Source: Flavobacterium piscinae (GTDB taxonomy: Bacteria > Bacteroidota > Bacteroidia > Flavobacteriales > Flavobacteriaceae). Taken from it: a stretch of DNA of 64,000 nucleotides. A program made the position numbers and the translations under genes. Positions 44,930 through 54,342 of this stretch are shown here, piece after piece (within the stretch, counting starts at the first letter, position 1; each line of letters starts with the position of its first letter). Below the pieces are notes generated by a model. It searched no databases. It was not told the DNA's origin and saw only the letters and a program-made list of their open reading frames with translations. The stretch spans positions 329,723 through 393,722 of the forward strand of contig NZ_SBKQ01000001.1 in the NCBI RefSeq assembly GCF_004122145.1, written 5' to 3'.

Positions 44930-46210
44930 ATGAATTTTCAAAATACTCGCGAATTTGCTCAACAATTAGATGCACAAGACGAACTTTTTAAGTACCGTAA
45001 CGAATTTCTTTTTCCCAGCATAAATGGTAAAAACGTGATTTATTTCACCGGAAATTCACTCGGATTACAACCCAAACGCACCCAAGCTTATGTGGATGAA
45101 GTGATGAACGATTGGGCTAAACTCGCCGTCGAAGGTCATTTTTATGCCGACAAACCTTGGTGGGATTACCACGAGCGTTTCGCCGTTCCCTTAAGCGGAA
45201 TCGTTGGGGCAAAACCTTCCGAAATCACCGTGATGAATACGTTAACCGTCAACCTTCACTTGATGATGGTTTCTTTCTATCAACCCACACCCAAAAAATA
45301 TAAAATCATTTGCGAAGAAAAAGCGTTTCCTTCTGACCAATACATGTTTCAAAGTCAGGTAAAATTTCACGGATATGACCCCAAAGACGCTATTGTTGAA
45401 ATCAAACGCAGAGAAGGAGAACACAACATTCGCCATGAAGATATCATTGCCAAGATTGAAGAAGTAGGCGAGGAGTTAGCTTTAGTTTTAATTGGTGGTG
45501 TAAACTATTACACCGGACAAGTGTTTGACATCAAAGCCATCACCGAAGCCGGTCATAAAACCGGTGCATACGTGGGTTGGGATTTAGCCCATGCCGCCGG
45601 AAATATTGAACTCGAGCTCCACGATTGGAATGTGGATTTTGCCTGTTGGTGCAGTTATAAATACATGAATTCGGGTCCGGGTAATGCTTCAGGTTGTTTT
45701 GTTCATGAAAAACATCATAACGATAAGGAATTACCTCGTTTTGCCGGTTGGTGGGGACATAACAAAGAACGACGTTTCAAAATGGAACCCGACTTTGATC
45801 CGGTTCACGGAGCTGACGGATGGCAAATCAGTAATTTACCCATTTTATCTCTAGCTCCTTATCTCGCTTCGGTTGAAATGTTTGCCGAAGTGGGAATGAA
45901 AAAATTAATTCAAAAAAGAAATTTGCTAACGGCCTACTTAGAATTCATTCTTCACGAAATCGACCGCGAAATCGATGGAACCGAATTTGAAATCATCACA
46001 CCTCAAAACCAAGAAGAACGAGCGTGTCAATTATCGGTTTATTTGCATGGTCAAGGTCGCTCTTTATTCGAATATTTAATGAAAAACGGCGTCATCACCG
46101 ATTGGCGTGAACCGAATGTAATTCGATTAGCTCCCGCACCATTCTACTGCTCTTTTGAAGACATGTATGAATTTGGACAAATTTTAAAAGCAGGAATTTC
46201 AAAACCTTAG
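44930..46210 (+). CDS. kynU: Kynureninase
   Basis: A 426-residue PLP enzyme that cleaves kynurenine or 3-hydroxykynurenine to (hydroxy)anthranilate and alanine. The PLP lysine is K244 in CWCSYKYMNSGPG. Other family phrases are FTGNSLGLQPKR and GWDLAHAAGN. The ATG at 44930 is chosen because homologues begin close to this point; the open frame upstream to 44780 runs through the hairpin and repeat copy 2. Kynurenine 3-monooxygenase is encoded 9 kb further on, so the window holds two steps of tryptophan breakdown or de novo NAD synthesis. Confidence 0.94.
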   Translation: MNFQNTREFAQQLDAQDELFKYRNEFLFPSINGKNVIYFTGNSLGLQPKRTQAYVDEVMNDWAKLAVEGHFYADKPWWDYHERFAVPLSGIVGAKPSEITVMNTLTVNLHLMMVSFYQPTPKKYKIICEEKAFPSDQYMFQSQVKFHGYDPKDAIVEIKRREGEHNIRHEDIIAKIEEVGEELALVLIGGVNYYTGQVFDIKAITEAGHKTGAYVGWDLAHAAGNIELELHDWNVDFACWCSYKYMNSGPGNASGCFVHEKHHNDKELPRFAGWWGHNKERRFKMEPDFDPVHGADGWQISNLPILSLAPYLASVEMFAEVGMKKLIQKRNLLTAYLEFILHEIDREIDGTEFEIITPQNQEERACQLSVYLHGQGRSLFEYLMKNGVITDWREPNVIRLAPAPFYCSFEDMYEFGQILKAGISKP

Positions 46211-46240
46211 CACCTTAGTACCTCAGAACCTTAGTACCTC
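46203..46240. repeat. ACCTTAGT octamer array before the arginase-family gene
   Basis: Octamers ACCTTAGC, ACCTTAGT, ACCTCAGA, ACCTTAGT and ACCTCAAA fill the space between kynU and the next start codon, and overlap the last codons of kynU. Confidence 0.75.
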
Positions 46241-46245
46241 AAAAA

Positions 46246-47334
46246 ATGACTAAACAAGAAATACTCCAATCCTTCGACCCTAGCCAACCCGGCTTGGCCG
46301 ACGCCACCATTTTTGGTTTACCTTTTTCCATTGAAGACAGTGAAATCATAGTAATACCTGTGCCATGGGAAGTAACTGTTAGTTACGGTTCAGGGGCATC
46401 AAAAGGACCGGAAGCCATTTTAGAGGCTTCTTTTCAAGTAGATTTAAACCACCAAGAATTTCCGGAATTATGGAAATTAGGCATCTTTTTAGATGAATCT
46501 CCTAAAAACGTAAAAAAGAATTCTAAAAAATATAAAAAGAAAGCCGCACCTATCATTGAAGCTCTTGAAAGTGGTACTGTTTTAGACCATCATCCCGGCC
46601 TACAAAAAGACCTTGATAAAATCAATTACGCTTGTTCCGATATGGTAGAAGCTGTTCGTGAAAAAACATTATATTGGTTGAATCATGGAAAAAAAGTAGT
46701 TTTGTTGGGCGGAGATCACAGTACGCCACTTGGTTATTACCAAGCCTTAGCCGAAAAACACGATAACTTCGGAATTCTTCATTTAGATGCTCATATGGAT
46801 TTACGAATTGCTTATGAAGGATTTACGTATTCACATGCGTCGATTATGTATAACGCTTTGCAAATTCCGCATATTTCTAAGATTGTTCAAGTTGGCATTC
46901 GCGATTTCTGTGAACAAGAAGTGGAGGTCGTGAAAAAAGAAAACGGAAGAGTCGTCATCCACACCGATTCTGATTTGAAAAAAGAAACCTTTGAAGGCAA
47001 AACATGGCAACAACAATGCGATGCCATTATCGCAGCGTTACCGCAAAAAGTCTGCATCAGTTTTGATATTGATGGCATGTATCCTTGGTATTGCCCCAAC
47101 ACAGGAACTCCGGTTCCGGGCGGATTTTCATTTGAACAAGCCGCTTATTTATTGAGTCGACTAGCCGAAACAGATAAAGAAATCATCGGTTTTGATTTGG
47201 TGGAAGTCGCACCGGGCGAAAATGACGATTGGGATGGAAACGTAGGAGCGAGAATGTTATTTCACATGTGTGGTGTTTTAGCCAAAAACAATAAAATGAA
47301 TGTGGGAGAGAAAATTAGCTTTCCAAGAAAATAA
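46246..47334 (+). CDS. Arginase/agmatinase/formimidoylglutamase family hydrolase
   Basis: A 362-residue binuclear manganese hydrolase of the ureohydrolase family. Metal-binding motifs are GGDHS at residues 155-159, DAHMD at 181-185, and SFDIDGMYP with D274 and D276. The N-terminal segment (ATIFGLPFSIEDSEIIVIPVPWE) is typical of the Bacteroidota formimidoylglutamase/arginase-like group. Which of arginine, agmatine or formimidoylglutamate is used cannot be decided. It follows kynU after 35 bp of repeats and may be co-transcribed. Confidence 0.88.
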   Translation: MTKQEILQSFDPSQPGLADATIFGLPFSIEDSEIIVIPVPWEVTVSYGSGASKGPEAILEASFQVDLNHQEFPELWKLGIFLDESPKNVKKNSKKYKKKAAPIIEALESGTVLDHHPGLQKDLDKINYACSDMVEAVREKTLYWLNHGKKVVLLGGDHSTPLGYYQALAEKHDNFGILHLDAHMDLRIAYEGFTYSHASIMYNALQIPHISKIVQVGIRDFCEQEVEVVKKENGRVVIHTDSDLKKETFEGKTWQQQCDAIIAALPQKVCISFDIDGMYPWYCPNTGTPVPGGFSFEQAAYLLSRLAETDKEIIGFDLVEVAPGENDDWDGNVGARMLFHMCGVLAKNNKMNVGEKISFPRK

Positions 47335-47349
47335 TTTTTTCAAATTTTT

Positions 47350-47395
47350 CCATTAAGCCGTTAAGAAATTAAGTCATCAAAACGTAATGAACCTT
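47350..47395. repeat. CATTAAGC-type octamer array
   Basis: Octamers CATTAAGC, CGTTAAGA, AATTAAGT, CATCAAAA and CGTAATGA, between the arginase-family and penicillin acylase genes. Confidence 0.55.
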
Positions 47396-47442
47396 AAAAT
47401 TCTTAATGGTTTTTTTATACCTTTAAGTCAAATTCCATTTTC

Positions 47443-49827
47443 ATGAAAAAACTCAAAAAAATAGTTGGTGTTGTTCTTCTACTTTTTGTCATTTTAGCCC
47501 TTGCAGTAGTGGGTTATGGCTATTTTTTAAAACCAAAATATGATGGAGAAGTGGTATTAAATGCCATCCAAAAAGAGACCACAGTTTATTTTGACGAATA
47601 TGGAATTCCGCATATTTATGCACAATCTCAAAAAGATGCGATGACCACGTTGGGTTATGTACATGCTCAAGACCGCTTGTGGCAAATGGAACTCATGCGA
47701 CGAATTGCTCCGGGAAGACTATCTGAAATCTTTGGTTCGGTGATGCTCAAAAACGATAAATTTTTCGCCGGTTTAGGATTAAATGAAGATTCTGAAAAAG
47801 CCATCGCTCAATTGGATAAAAACAGTGAAAGTTATCAATTGACACTTGCTTATTTGGAAGGTGTTAATCAGTTTTTAGAAGACGGACCAACACCCATCGA
47901 GTTTCAATTGGTTGGTGTTCAAAAAGAAAAATTTACCATCAAAGATGTCTATAATATTTTTGGTTACATGGCTTTCAGTTTTGCAATGGCTCAAAAAACC
48001 GATCCATTATTGACCGATATTCGGGATGAATTAGGAATGGAGTATCTCAAAGATTTCGGTATCGATGGTTCTTTAGCTCATACGCAACTCAAAAGCTTCA
48101 AAGGAAAATCAGAAGCCTATTCCAAAATTTCAAAATCAGTCACTTCCTTATTAGAAAACTCACCGATTCCCCCCTTTATTGGCAGTAACAGTTGGGTCGT
48201 TGGTCCTCAAAAAACGAAATGCGGAAAAGTGTTGTTTGCCAATGATCCGCACATAGGTTTTTCACAACCGGCAACATGGTATGAAGCTCATATCGTTACT
48301 CCCGATTATGAAATGTACGGTTATTATTTAGCCGGAACCCCGTTTCCACTTTTGGGTCATAATCGTGAATATGCCTATGGTTTAACCATGTTTGAAAACG
48401 ATGACATGGACTTGTTTTTGGAAACCAACAATCCCGAAAACGAAAACCAATACCAAACTTCGGAAGGATTTAAAAACTATCAACTTTCAGAAAAAACGAT
48501 TAAAGTAAAAGATAGTACCAATGTGGTTTTGAAAATCAAAAAATCACATCACGGACCATTAATGAACGGTTTAGTTGAAGGTTTAGCAAATGACAAACCC
48601 ATTTCGATGTGGTGGACGTACTTACAACATAAAAATCAAATTTTAGATGCCGTTTACGCACTTTCACATGCCAAAAATTTAGAACATTTTCATCAAAGTA
48701 TCGAATTGATTGCCGCTCCGGGATTAAATATCATGTATGGCGATGCCAAAGGGAACATCGCTTGGATAACTTCCGGAAAATTGTATAAAATGCCGGATAA
48801 TGTGAATGCTAATTTTATTCTTGATGGATCAAATGGTAAAGACGAGCAAAAAGAATACTATGATTTTTCCGAAAATCCCTATGCCATCAATCCGGATTGG
48901 AAGTATGTCTATTCCTCCAATAATCAAGTAGAACCGATGGGTGATTATTTGTACCCTGGGTATTATTTACCGGAAGACCGAGCCAAACGCATTGTACAAT
49001 TACTCGAGCCCAAAAACGATTGGACGAAAGAAGATTTTATGAAGATGATTAACGATGATCAATCGTCTGTAGCTCCTTCAATTGTGCAAAATATTTTAAA
49101 GGGCATTGCTCAAAAAAGTCTTTCCGATACCGAAAAAGCGGCTATTGCACAACTTCAAAAATGGAATGGAAATAATGGTTTAAATGAAATTGCTCCCACC
49201 ATTTACAACCAATTTCTATATCATTATCTTCAAAACACCTTTGAAGACGAATTAGGAAAAGACCGTTTTGCTATTTTATTGAACACCCATATTATGAAAC
49301 AAATGATTGCGTTTCAAATCGCTAACGAAACTTCGCCATGGTGGGATAATAAGACAACGTCAGATAAAACAGAAACACGAAAGGATATTTTAACGCGTTC
49401 TTTCCAACAAACCATTTCGCATTTAAATCAAAAATTAGGCAACCAAGTTTCGGGTTGGACATGGAATAAAGTACATACAGTAGAACACAAACATCCACTC
49501 GGCGAGGTTGCTGCTTTGCGTAGTTATTTCAATGTAGGACCTTTTGAAATCAATGGCTCGAATGAAGTCATCAATAACCTAATGTTTACGTTTACCGAAG
49601 CCGGAAACCATCAAGTAAAAGCCGGACCTTCCACCCGCAGAATTATAGATTTTTCAGATATTGAAAACAGTGTGAGCATCCTTCCTACCGGACAATCGGG
49701 AAATCCGTTGAGTGAACATTACAAAGACCAAGCAGAACTATACAACCAAGGCAAATTTCGAAAAATGAAAATGAATAAGAAGGAGATTGAGGGAAGTTCA
49801 AGGAAGTTGGTGTTTAAGCCGAGATAG
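47443..49827 (+). CDS. Penicillin acylase family (Ntn) amidohydrolase
   Basis: A 794-residue exported amidase, made as a precursor that cuts itself into alpha and beta chains. An N-terminal hydrophobic segment (residues ~8-27) anchors or exports it. The expected N-terminal nucleophile of the beta chain is S248 in IGSNSWVVGP, preceded by the Gly at the cleavage site. Asn and substrate-pocket regions such as FANDPHIGF follow. Natural substrates may be acyl-homoserine lactones, acyl amides or beta-lactams; none can be chosen from sequence. The next gene starts 2 bp after its stop. Confidence 0.9.
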   Translation: MKKLKKIVGVVLLLFVILALAVVGYGYFLKPKYDGEVVLNAIQKETTVYFDEYGIPHIYAQSQKDAMTTLGYVHAQDRLWQMELMRRIAPGRLSEIFGSVMLKNDKFFAGLGLNEDSEKAIAQLDKNSESYQLTLAYLEGVNQFLEDGPTPIEFQLVGVQKEKFTIKDVYNIFGYMAFSFAMAQKTDPLLTDIRDELGMEYLKDFGIDGSLAHTQLKSFKGKSEAYSKISKSVTSLLENSPIPPFIGSNSWVVGPQKTKCGKVLFANDPHIGFSQPATWYEAHIVTPDYEMYGYYLAGTPFPLLGHNREYAYGLTMFENDDMDLFLETNNPENENQYQTSEGFKNYQLSEKTIKVKDSTNVVLKIKKSHHGPLMNGLVEGLANDKPISMWWTYLQHKNQILDAVYALSHAKNLEHFHQSIELIAAPGLNIMYGDAKGNIAWITSGKLYKMPDNVNANFILDGSNGKDEQKEYYDFSENPYAINPDWKYVYSSNNQVEPMGDYLYPGYYLPEDRAKRIVQLLEPKNDWTKEDFMKMINDDQSSVAPSIVQNILKGIAQKSLSDTEKAAIAQLQKWNGNNGLNEIAPTIYNQFLYHYLQNTFEDELGKDRFAILLNTHIMKQMIAFQIANETSPWWDNKTTSDKTETRKDILTRSFQQTISHLNQKLGNQVSGWTWNKVHTVEHKHPLGEVAALRSYFNVGPFEINGSNEVINNLMFTFTEAGNHQVKAGPSTRRIIDFSDIENSVSILPTGQSGNPLSEHYKDQAELYNQGKFRKMKMNKKEIEGSSRKLVFKPR

Positions 49828-49829
49828 AT

Positions 49830-50360
49830 ATGCAAATAGAAAAAACTTTTCATTGCCAATTTTGCAGTCTTAAAAAATATGATTTTAAGACTGGTACTAC
49901 TTGTGGTTTGACTAAAAAAGCTCTTGATTTTAATAAAACTTGTCCGGATATTAAATTTAAAAATCAAACACTTGAATCTCAGATTATTAAAATAAATGCC
50001 AATTTTGAACACAATAAGCATTCAAAATTCTGGGTTATCTTGAATTTGATATTTTTTTCTGCTATTTTTATTTTGTTGATTTTAATTGGCTTTTTATTCG
50101 CAGAATATTTAAATAATTATTCTCGATTTCGTTTATATGTTTTTCCATTAGTAATTATAATCATTAGTTTTTCTATTTTAAAAATTGCTGTTGGACCATT
50201 TAATACTTATCGTAGAGATAATAAAATTTATAGTTTTGAAAAGAACAGAATCGATTCTTTTTTGTCTTTATATGGAATTAGTTATGTTTTAAAATTTAAA
50301 CGGAATAAGCGAATTGGTGAAAGTTTGGATATTGATTTTGATTTCGAATTAAAGAAATAA
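49830..50360 (+). CDS. Membrane protein of unknown function with N-terminal Cys motif
   Basis: A 176-residue protein I do not recognise. Residues ~8-36 contain CQFC, then a single Cys (TTCG) and another (KTCPDIKF), a possible zinc-ribbon-like unit. Two membrane helices follow (residues ~73-93 and ~102-122), then a basic C-terminal domain. The ATG at 49830 lies 2 bp after the penicillin acylase stop, so they are probably co-transcribed. It ends 4 bp from the convergent photolyase gene. Confidence 0.65.
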   Translation: MQIEKTFHCQFCSLKKYDFKTGTTCGLTKKALDFNKTCPDIKFKNQTLESQIIKINANFEHNKHSKFWVILNLIFFSAIFILLILIGFLFAEYLNNYSRFRLYVFPLVIIIISFSILKIAVGPFNTYRRDNKIYSFEKNRIDSFLSLYGISYVLKFKRNKRIGESLDIDFDFELKK

Positions 50361-50364
50361 ATAA

Positions 50365-51897
50365 TCAGATTGTATCTAAACCATCCATAATCTCCCTTGC
50401 CCTCATTTTAATCTGATACAATTCTTCCGCCGGAATCTTATGCAATAAATTCAACATCATCGCCATGCGTTGGTTGTTTTTGAAATGTTCTTTTTTGTCA
50501 TCTAAAAAATTCCAATACAAACTGTTGAACGGGCAAGCATTTTTGCCCAATTTGTCTTTGACACTATAATGACAACTACCGCAATAATTACTCATTTTGT
50601 TGACGTAACTACCGGAAGAAACATAAGGTTTGGTGGCTAAAATTCCACCATCGGCGTACTGACTCATGCCACGCGTGTTGGGCATTTCCACCCATTCAAT
50701 CGCATCAATGTAAACCCCTAAATACCAGGCATCCACTTCATCGGGATGCATTTGTGTGAGCAATGAAAAATTCCCAATAATCATCAACCGCTGAATGTGA
50801 TGAGCATAGGCTTCCTCCAAACTTTGCGAAATGGCTTTTTGCATGCAATTCATTTTGGTTTTTCCGGTCCAATAAAAAGTTGGTAATTTGTTATGATTTT
50901 CCAAAGCATTCATATTGGAATAATTCGGCATTTCTTTCCAATAAATACCGCGGACATATTCCCGCCAACCCAAAATTTGTCGCACAAAACCTTCTACTTG
51001 CGAGAGAGAGATTTCAGTTTCGTTTTGATGATAATAATGCACAACTTGTTCAATCACTTCCCTAGGCGAAAGCATTTTCGAATTCATCGCAAATGACAAA
51101 CGGGAATGAAACAGAAATTTTTCCTCCGTGTGCATCGCATCTTCATAATCGCCAAAATGTTTCAATAAATGGTGACAGAAATAATCCAATTGTTCCAAAC
51201 ATTCTTCACGTGAAGTCGGCCAATTGAATTTTTCAACATCAATCGAACCAAAGGTTTGGACTTCCATTTTATTTAATTGACGAATAACTTCTTTCACATT
51301 TTTGGGAAATACTTTGGCATTTGGAATCGGAACTTCACCTTTATATTTTTTCCGATTGTCATGATCAAAATTCCATTGATTCCCAACCGGATTATTCCCA
51401 ACCATCAAAATTGCATGTTTTTTTCGCATCATGCGATAGAAATTCTCCATTAGCAACAATTTTTTTCCTTGAAAAAATTCAGCTAATTCAGTTCTTGTCG
51501 TATAAAAATGTTCTGTATCAAAAGCTTCAGATGGGATAGAAATTTTTTGGCAGATTTGTTTCAATTGTTCATCCAACCGATATTCATCCGGTAATTGGTA
51601 TTCGAATTTTTCAATAGAATGTTTTTCAATTATCTGTTGAATCAATTTCTCCAAACTTTGCGGATTATTTACATTATCAATCTCAAAATAAACCACTTGA
51701 TGATTGTTTTTTTTCAAATGCAATGCAAAATTCCGCATACTCAAAAAGAACCCCACCACTTTTTGAAGGTGATGTTTCACATAATCGGTTTCCTGACGCA
51801 TTTCTGCTATCAGATAAATGACATTTTCATCCGTTTTTTGAAACCAAGAATGGTTGTGATTCAATTGATCTCCGAGAATGAGTCGAAGTGTTTTCAT
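50365..51897 (-). CDS. FeS bacterial cryptochrome/photolyase (PhrB-like (6-4) photolyase)
   Basis: A 510-residue member of the FeS-BCP group, flavoproteins that repair (6-4) photoproducts with light. Cysteines C351, C439, C442 and C455 have the same spacing as the four [4Fe-4S] ligands of Agrobacterium PhrB (350, 438, 441, 454, from memory), the last three in CGSC and NACPFN. The N-terminus (LRLILGDQLNHNHSWF) is typical of this group. The neighbouring genes encode CRY-DASH and DUF2256 proteins on the same strand, so this is a light-repair cluster. Confidence 0.92.
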   Translation of the reverse strand: MKTLRLILGDQLNHNHSWFQKTDENVIYLIAEMRQETDYVKHHLQKVVGFFLSMRNFALHLKKNNHQVVYFEIDNVNNPQSLEKLIQQIIEKHSIEKFEYQLPDEYRLDEQLKQICQKISIPSEAFDTEHFYTTRTELAEFFQGKKLLLMENFYRMMRKKHAILMVGNNPVGNQWNFDHDNRKKYKGEVPIPNAKVFPKNVKEVIRQLNKMEVQTFGSIDVEKFNWPTSREECLEQLDYFCHHLLKHFGDYEDAMHTEEKFLFHSRLSFAMNSKMLSPREVIEQVVHYYHQNETEISLSQVEGFVRQILGWREYVRGIYWKEMPNYSNMNALENHNKLPTFYWTGKTKMNCMQKAISQSLEEAYAHHIQRLMIIGNFSLLTQMHPDEVDAWYLGVYIDAIEWVEMPNTRGMSQYADGGILATKPYVSSGSYVNKMSNYCGSCHYSVKDKLGKNACPFNSLYWNFLDDKKEHFKNNQRMAMMLNLLHKIPAEELYQIKMRAREIMDGLDTI

Positions 51898-51901
51898 GTT
51901 A

Positions 51902-51997
51902 TTTTTGTTTCAAGTTTCAAGTTTGCTACGCCAGTCGCCCTTTGGGCTCGTGTCAGGTTTCAAGTTCTAGATAACGTGAAACCTGAAATCTGAAACA
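51902..51997. repeat. GTTTCAA / CCTGAAA inverted heptamer arrays
   Basis: GTTTCAA units at ~51908-51926 and CCTGAAA/TCTGAAA units at ~51977-51994 face each other across ~50 bp. Same unit and same inverted arrangement as before metF. Confidence 0.7.
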
Positions 51998-52000
51998 AAT

Positions 52001-53305
52001 TTATTTTAACCAAAGTCTCTGATATTCCCCTTTCGCATCATACATTTCCGCTTGCCGTTTAATATTGAATTTGCGATCTCTCGGGTCATTTCCAACACCG
52101 GCATTGTACATCCAATTGCCATAATTCGAATGGACATCATAATCAATCAACATACTTTCAAAATAAGCAGCGGCAACCCGCCAATCTTGTTCCCATTCTT
52201 TCGCCCAATAACTCACCACATTTTGCCGACCACGATTGCTCATAAATCCGGTTTGTTGTAATTCAATCATATTGGCATTTACTAACGGCTCACGAGTATT
52301 GCCATTCATCCATTGGCGAAGTGCTTTTTCGTTGAATTTCCAATCGTATTTTTTTCCTAAAATGCCATCGAGTTGAAAGATTTTGTTGCCGTGTTTCAAT
52401 GAAATGTATTTGAAATAATCCCGCCAAATCAATTCAAAAATCAACCAATAGGTGTCTTCATTTTTACAAATTTCGCGTTCGTAGTTTTGCACTTCCCAAT
52501 AAATCGTTCGTGCAGAAATACTTCCATTAGCCAACCAAGCCGAAAATTTTGAACTGTAATCCGTGCCAATTAATCCGTTGCGGGTTTGTTTGTATTGGGA
52601 TAAGTTTTCGGTATCAAAAAAATAGTGGTTTAACCGTTTCAAAGCAGCCGTTTCGCCACCACGAAATGGGAAAGCCGAATATTTATGCAGTTTGAACGAT
52701 TCTAAACCTAAATCTGCTAAACTCGGAATCACATTCGAAGTTTCAATCAAGTTTTCGATGGGTTTTGAAGTGATTTCTACACAAGGTCGAATCTTACTTT
52801 CTTTTTCGCACTTCTTACGAAATTCGGTAAAAACTTCCGGTATTTTTTGAAAATCAGCGTAAGGAATATCACTCGGATGAAATAAAAATTGGTTGTAGGT
52901 TTCTACAAACTCAACCCTTGAAATTTGATTTTTGAAATTGCGATTGATATTGTTTTTGACATTGACATTGACATTGACCTCTTCTTGTGTCCACTCTTTT
53001 TGAAGAAAAATAGTTGAAATGTGATGTTCTTCCACCAATCTAGGAATTACATTCTCAGGTAAATCATGGAAAATGAGCAATGAAATATTTTTTGACGCTA
53101 AATTATTTTTCAAATCCCGAAGCGTTTCCAATAGAAATTTTGCTCTGAATTTTTCAGTTTTTTTGAAACCAAAACGAGTCATTTCAAATTGTCTGGGGTC
53201 TAAAAAGTAAACGCCAATGACTTTACCGGTTTTTTGGCAAGCACAGTATAATGAGTGATTATCTTCCACTCGTAAATCATTTCGAAACCAAACGAGATTG
53301 TTCAT
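52001..53305 (-). CDS. Cryptochrome DASH
   Basis: A 434-residue FAD/MTHF flavoprotein of the DASH group, which repairs cyclobutane dimers in single-stranded or looped DNA and may sense blue light. The photolyase N-terminal domain (LVWFRNDLRVEDNHSLYCAC) is followed by the FAD-binding region with YSSKFSAWLANGSISARTIYWE, WRDYFKY, and GFMSNRGRQNVVSYWAKEW; the last is typical of DASH. The start codon at 53305 is followed upstream by repeats. It is co-directional with the FeS photolyase and the DUF2256 gene. Confidence 0.92.
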   Translation of the reverse strand: MNNLVWFRNDLRVEDNHSLYCACQKTGKVIGVYFLDPRQFEMTRFGFKKTEKFRAKFLLETLRDLKNNLASKNISLLIFHDLPENVIPRLVEEHHISTIFLQKEWTQEEVNVNVNVKNNINRNFKNQISRVEFVETYNQFLFHPSDIPYADFQKIPEVFTEFRKKCEKESKIRPCVEITSKPIENLIETSNVIPSLADLGLESFKLHKYSAFPFRGGETAALKRLNHYFFDTENLSQYKQTRNGLIGTDYSSKFSAWLANGSISARTIYWEVQNYEREICKNEDTYWLIFELIWRDYFKYISLKHGNKIFQLDGILGKKYDWKFNEKALRQWMNGNTREPLVNANMIELQQTGFMSNRGRQNVVSYWAKEWEQDWRVAAAYFESMLIDYDVHSNYGNWMYNAGVGNDPRDRKFNIKRQAEMYDAKGEYQRLWLK

Positions 53306-53312
53306 TTTTTAT

Positions 53313-53427
53313 GGTAATGGGTAATAGGTAATTTGTAAAAGGTTAATACAAAACTGAAAACTGCGATTGCGACTGTGACTGAAAACTGAGACTGCAACTG
53401 AAAACTCCCTACTCCTTACTCCCAACT
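53313..53427. repeat. Mixed 6-7 bp degenerate tandem repeats
   Basis: Heptamers GGTAATG, GGTAATA, GGTAATT (53313-53333), then hexamers TGCGAT, TGCGAC, TGTGAC, TGAAAAC, TGAGAC, TGCAAC (53361-53403), then CTACTCC/TTACTCC units. The end reaches into the 3' end of the DUF2256 gene. Confidence 0.65.
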
Positions 53428-53558
53428 TTATTCCTCCTGCATCGCTCACTACAATACAACACATCCTCCCAATTTTTCTCCCATTTTTTTCGCCATGAAA
53501 AGGGAAGTCCACAGGTTTTGCAGATTTTTTGAGGAAGATTTACTTTTTTATGTGGCAT
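53409..53558 (-). CDS. DUF2256 zinc-ribbon protein
   Basis: A 49-residue protein matching the DUF2256 family: N-terminal [18 protein letters not shown], central [20 protein letters not shown]. Cysteines C13/C16 and C36/C40 form a probable zinc site. DUF2256 genes are known to lie next to cryptochrome/photolyase genes, as here with CRY-DASH downstream, so a role connected to light repair is likely but unproven. The stop codon lies within tandem repeats that may have replaced the original tail. Confidence 0.88.
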   Translation of the reverse strand: MPHKKVNLPQKICKTCGLPFSWRKKWEKNWEDVLYCSERCRRNKVGSKE

Positions 53559-53560
53559 TT

Positions 53561-54196
53561 TTAAAGCATTGATTTGGTTGGCATATTTGGACGTGCATAC
53601 TCAAATCGGTCTACTAATTTTGGAACACAATAACCATCTAATCCATTAATGGATACTACGTTTTCTACATCCAATCGCAACCAATAATCTTTTTGAAGAA
53701 GTCTTTCCTCTACAAATATTTTTTCGATAGAAGCAATGATATGAATCGTGCCGTTTTCTTTAATTTCATATTCGTTGAGGTATTTGCAAAGAATTTGAAC
53801 CGGACTATTTTTTATAAATGGGATTGAAATTCCTTCGTAATATTCTTCTTCCAGATTGGTTTGATCAAATTCAGAAATATTTTCATCATAATTTGCAGAG
53901 GAATGGTGAGCATCAGCAATCATAGTTTCTGTAATGTGATTGACTGTAAAATAACCGAGGTCCTTGATATTTTTATACGTATTTCGAGGAACGGTAGTTG
54001 GTCTTAAAATAAATCCTAACAAGGCAGGGTCGCTTCCGAGATGTGTAATACTGCTGAAAATCGCAACATTGGAAACTCCATCAGCTGTTTTTGTTGCGAT
54101 TAAATTAGCCGATTTGTAACCGGTACAACTGTTAATCAAATTCAATCGTGGAATTTTGGGAAGCTCTTGAATAACTTCTTTAGTAAACTTTTTCAC
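53561..54196 (-). CDS. Flavin reductase-like FMN-binding protein
   Basis: A ~211-residue split-barrel flavoprotein of the flavin-reductase-like group ([43 protein letters not shown]). It probably binds FMN and reduces flavins or uses it for oxidoreduction. No ATG exists at the N-terminus; either GTG at 54196 or TTG at 54202 must be used. It precedes DUF2256 by 2 bp on the same strand, and is divergent from kynurenine monooxygenase. A supply of reduced flavin to the photolyases is possible but inferred only from position. Confidence 0.82.
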   Translation of the reverse strand: MKKFTKEVIQELPKIPRLNLINSCTGYKSANLIATKTADGVSNVAIFSSITHLGSDPALLGFILRPTTVPRNTYKNIKDLGYFTVNHITETMIADAHHSSANYDENISEFDQTNLEEEYYEGISIPFIKNSPVQILCKYLNEYEIKENGTIHIIASIEKIFVEERLLQKDYWLRLDVENVVSINGLDGYCVPKLVDRFEYARPNMPTKSML

Positions 54197-54311
54197 AAGC
54201 AATTTTTTTCAAAAATACAAATTGTTTAACTAAATACAAAAAAGATTAAACAAAATTATTTTCAATCATAAAATTTAGCACTTTTAAGCTCTTTTATCTT
54301 TTGGTATTCCG

Positions 54312-54319
54312 TACTTTTG
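54312..54319 (+). promoter_or_regulatory. kmo promoter -7 element TACTTTTG
   Basis: Exact TAnnTTTG match 23 bp before the kmo start; it lies downstream of the in-frame start at 54301, which argues for ATG 54343. Confidence 0.6.
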
Positions 54320-54342
54320 TATTCCAATTTTTGATTTTTATC

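Noticed and set aside
53309..53512. 67-residue minus-strand open frame overlapping the DUF2256 gene
   Set aside because: It runs in another frame through tandem repeats and has no protein-like features, while the DUF2256 frame shows the full family pattern.
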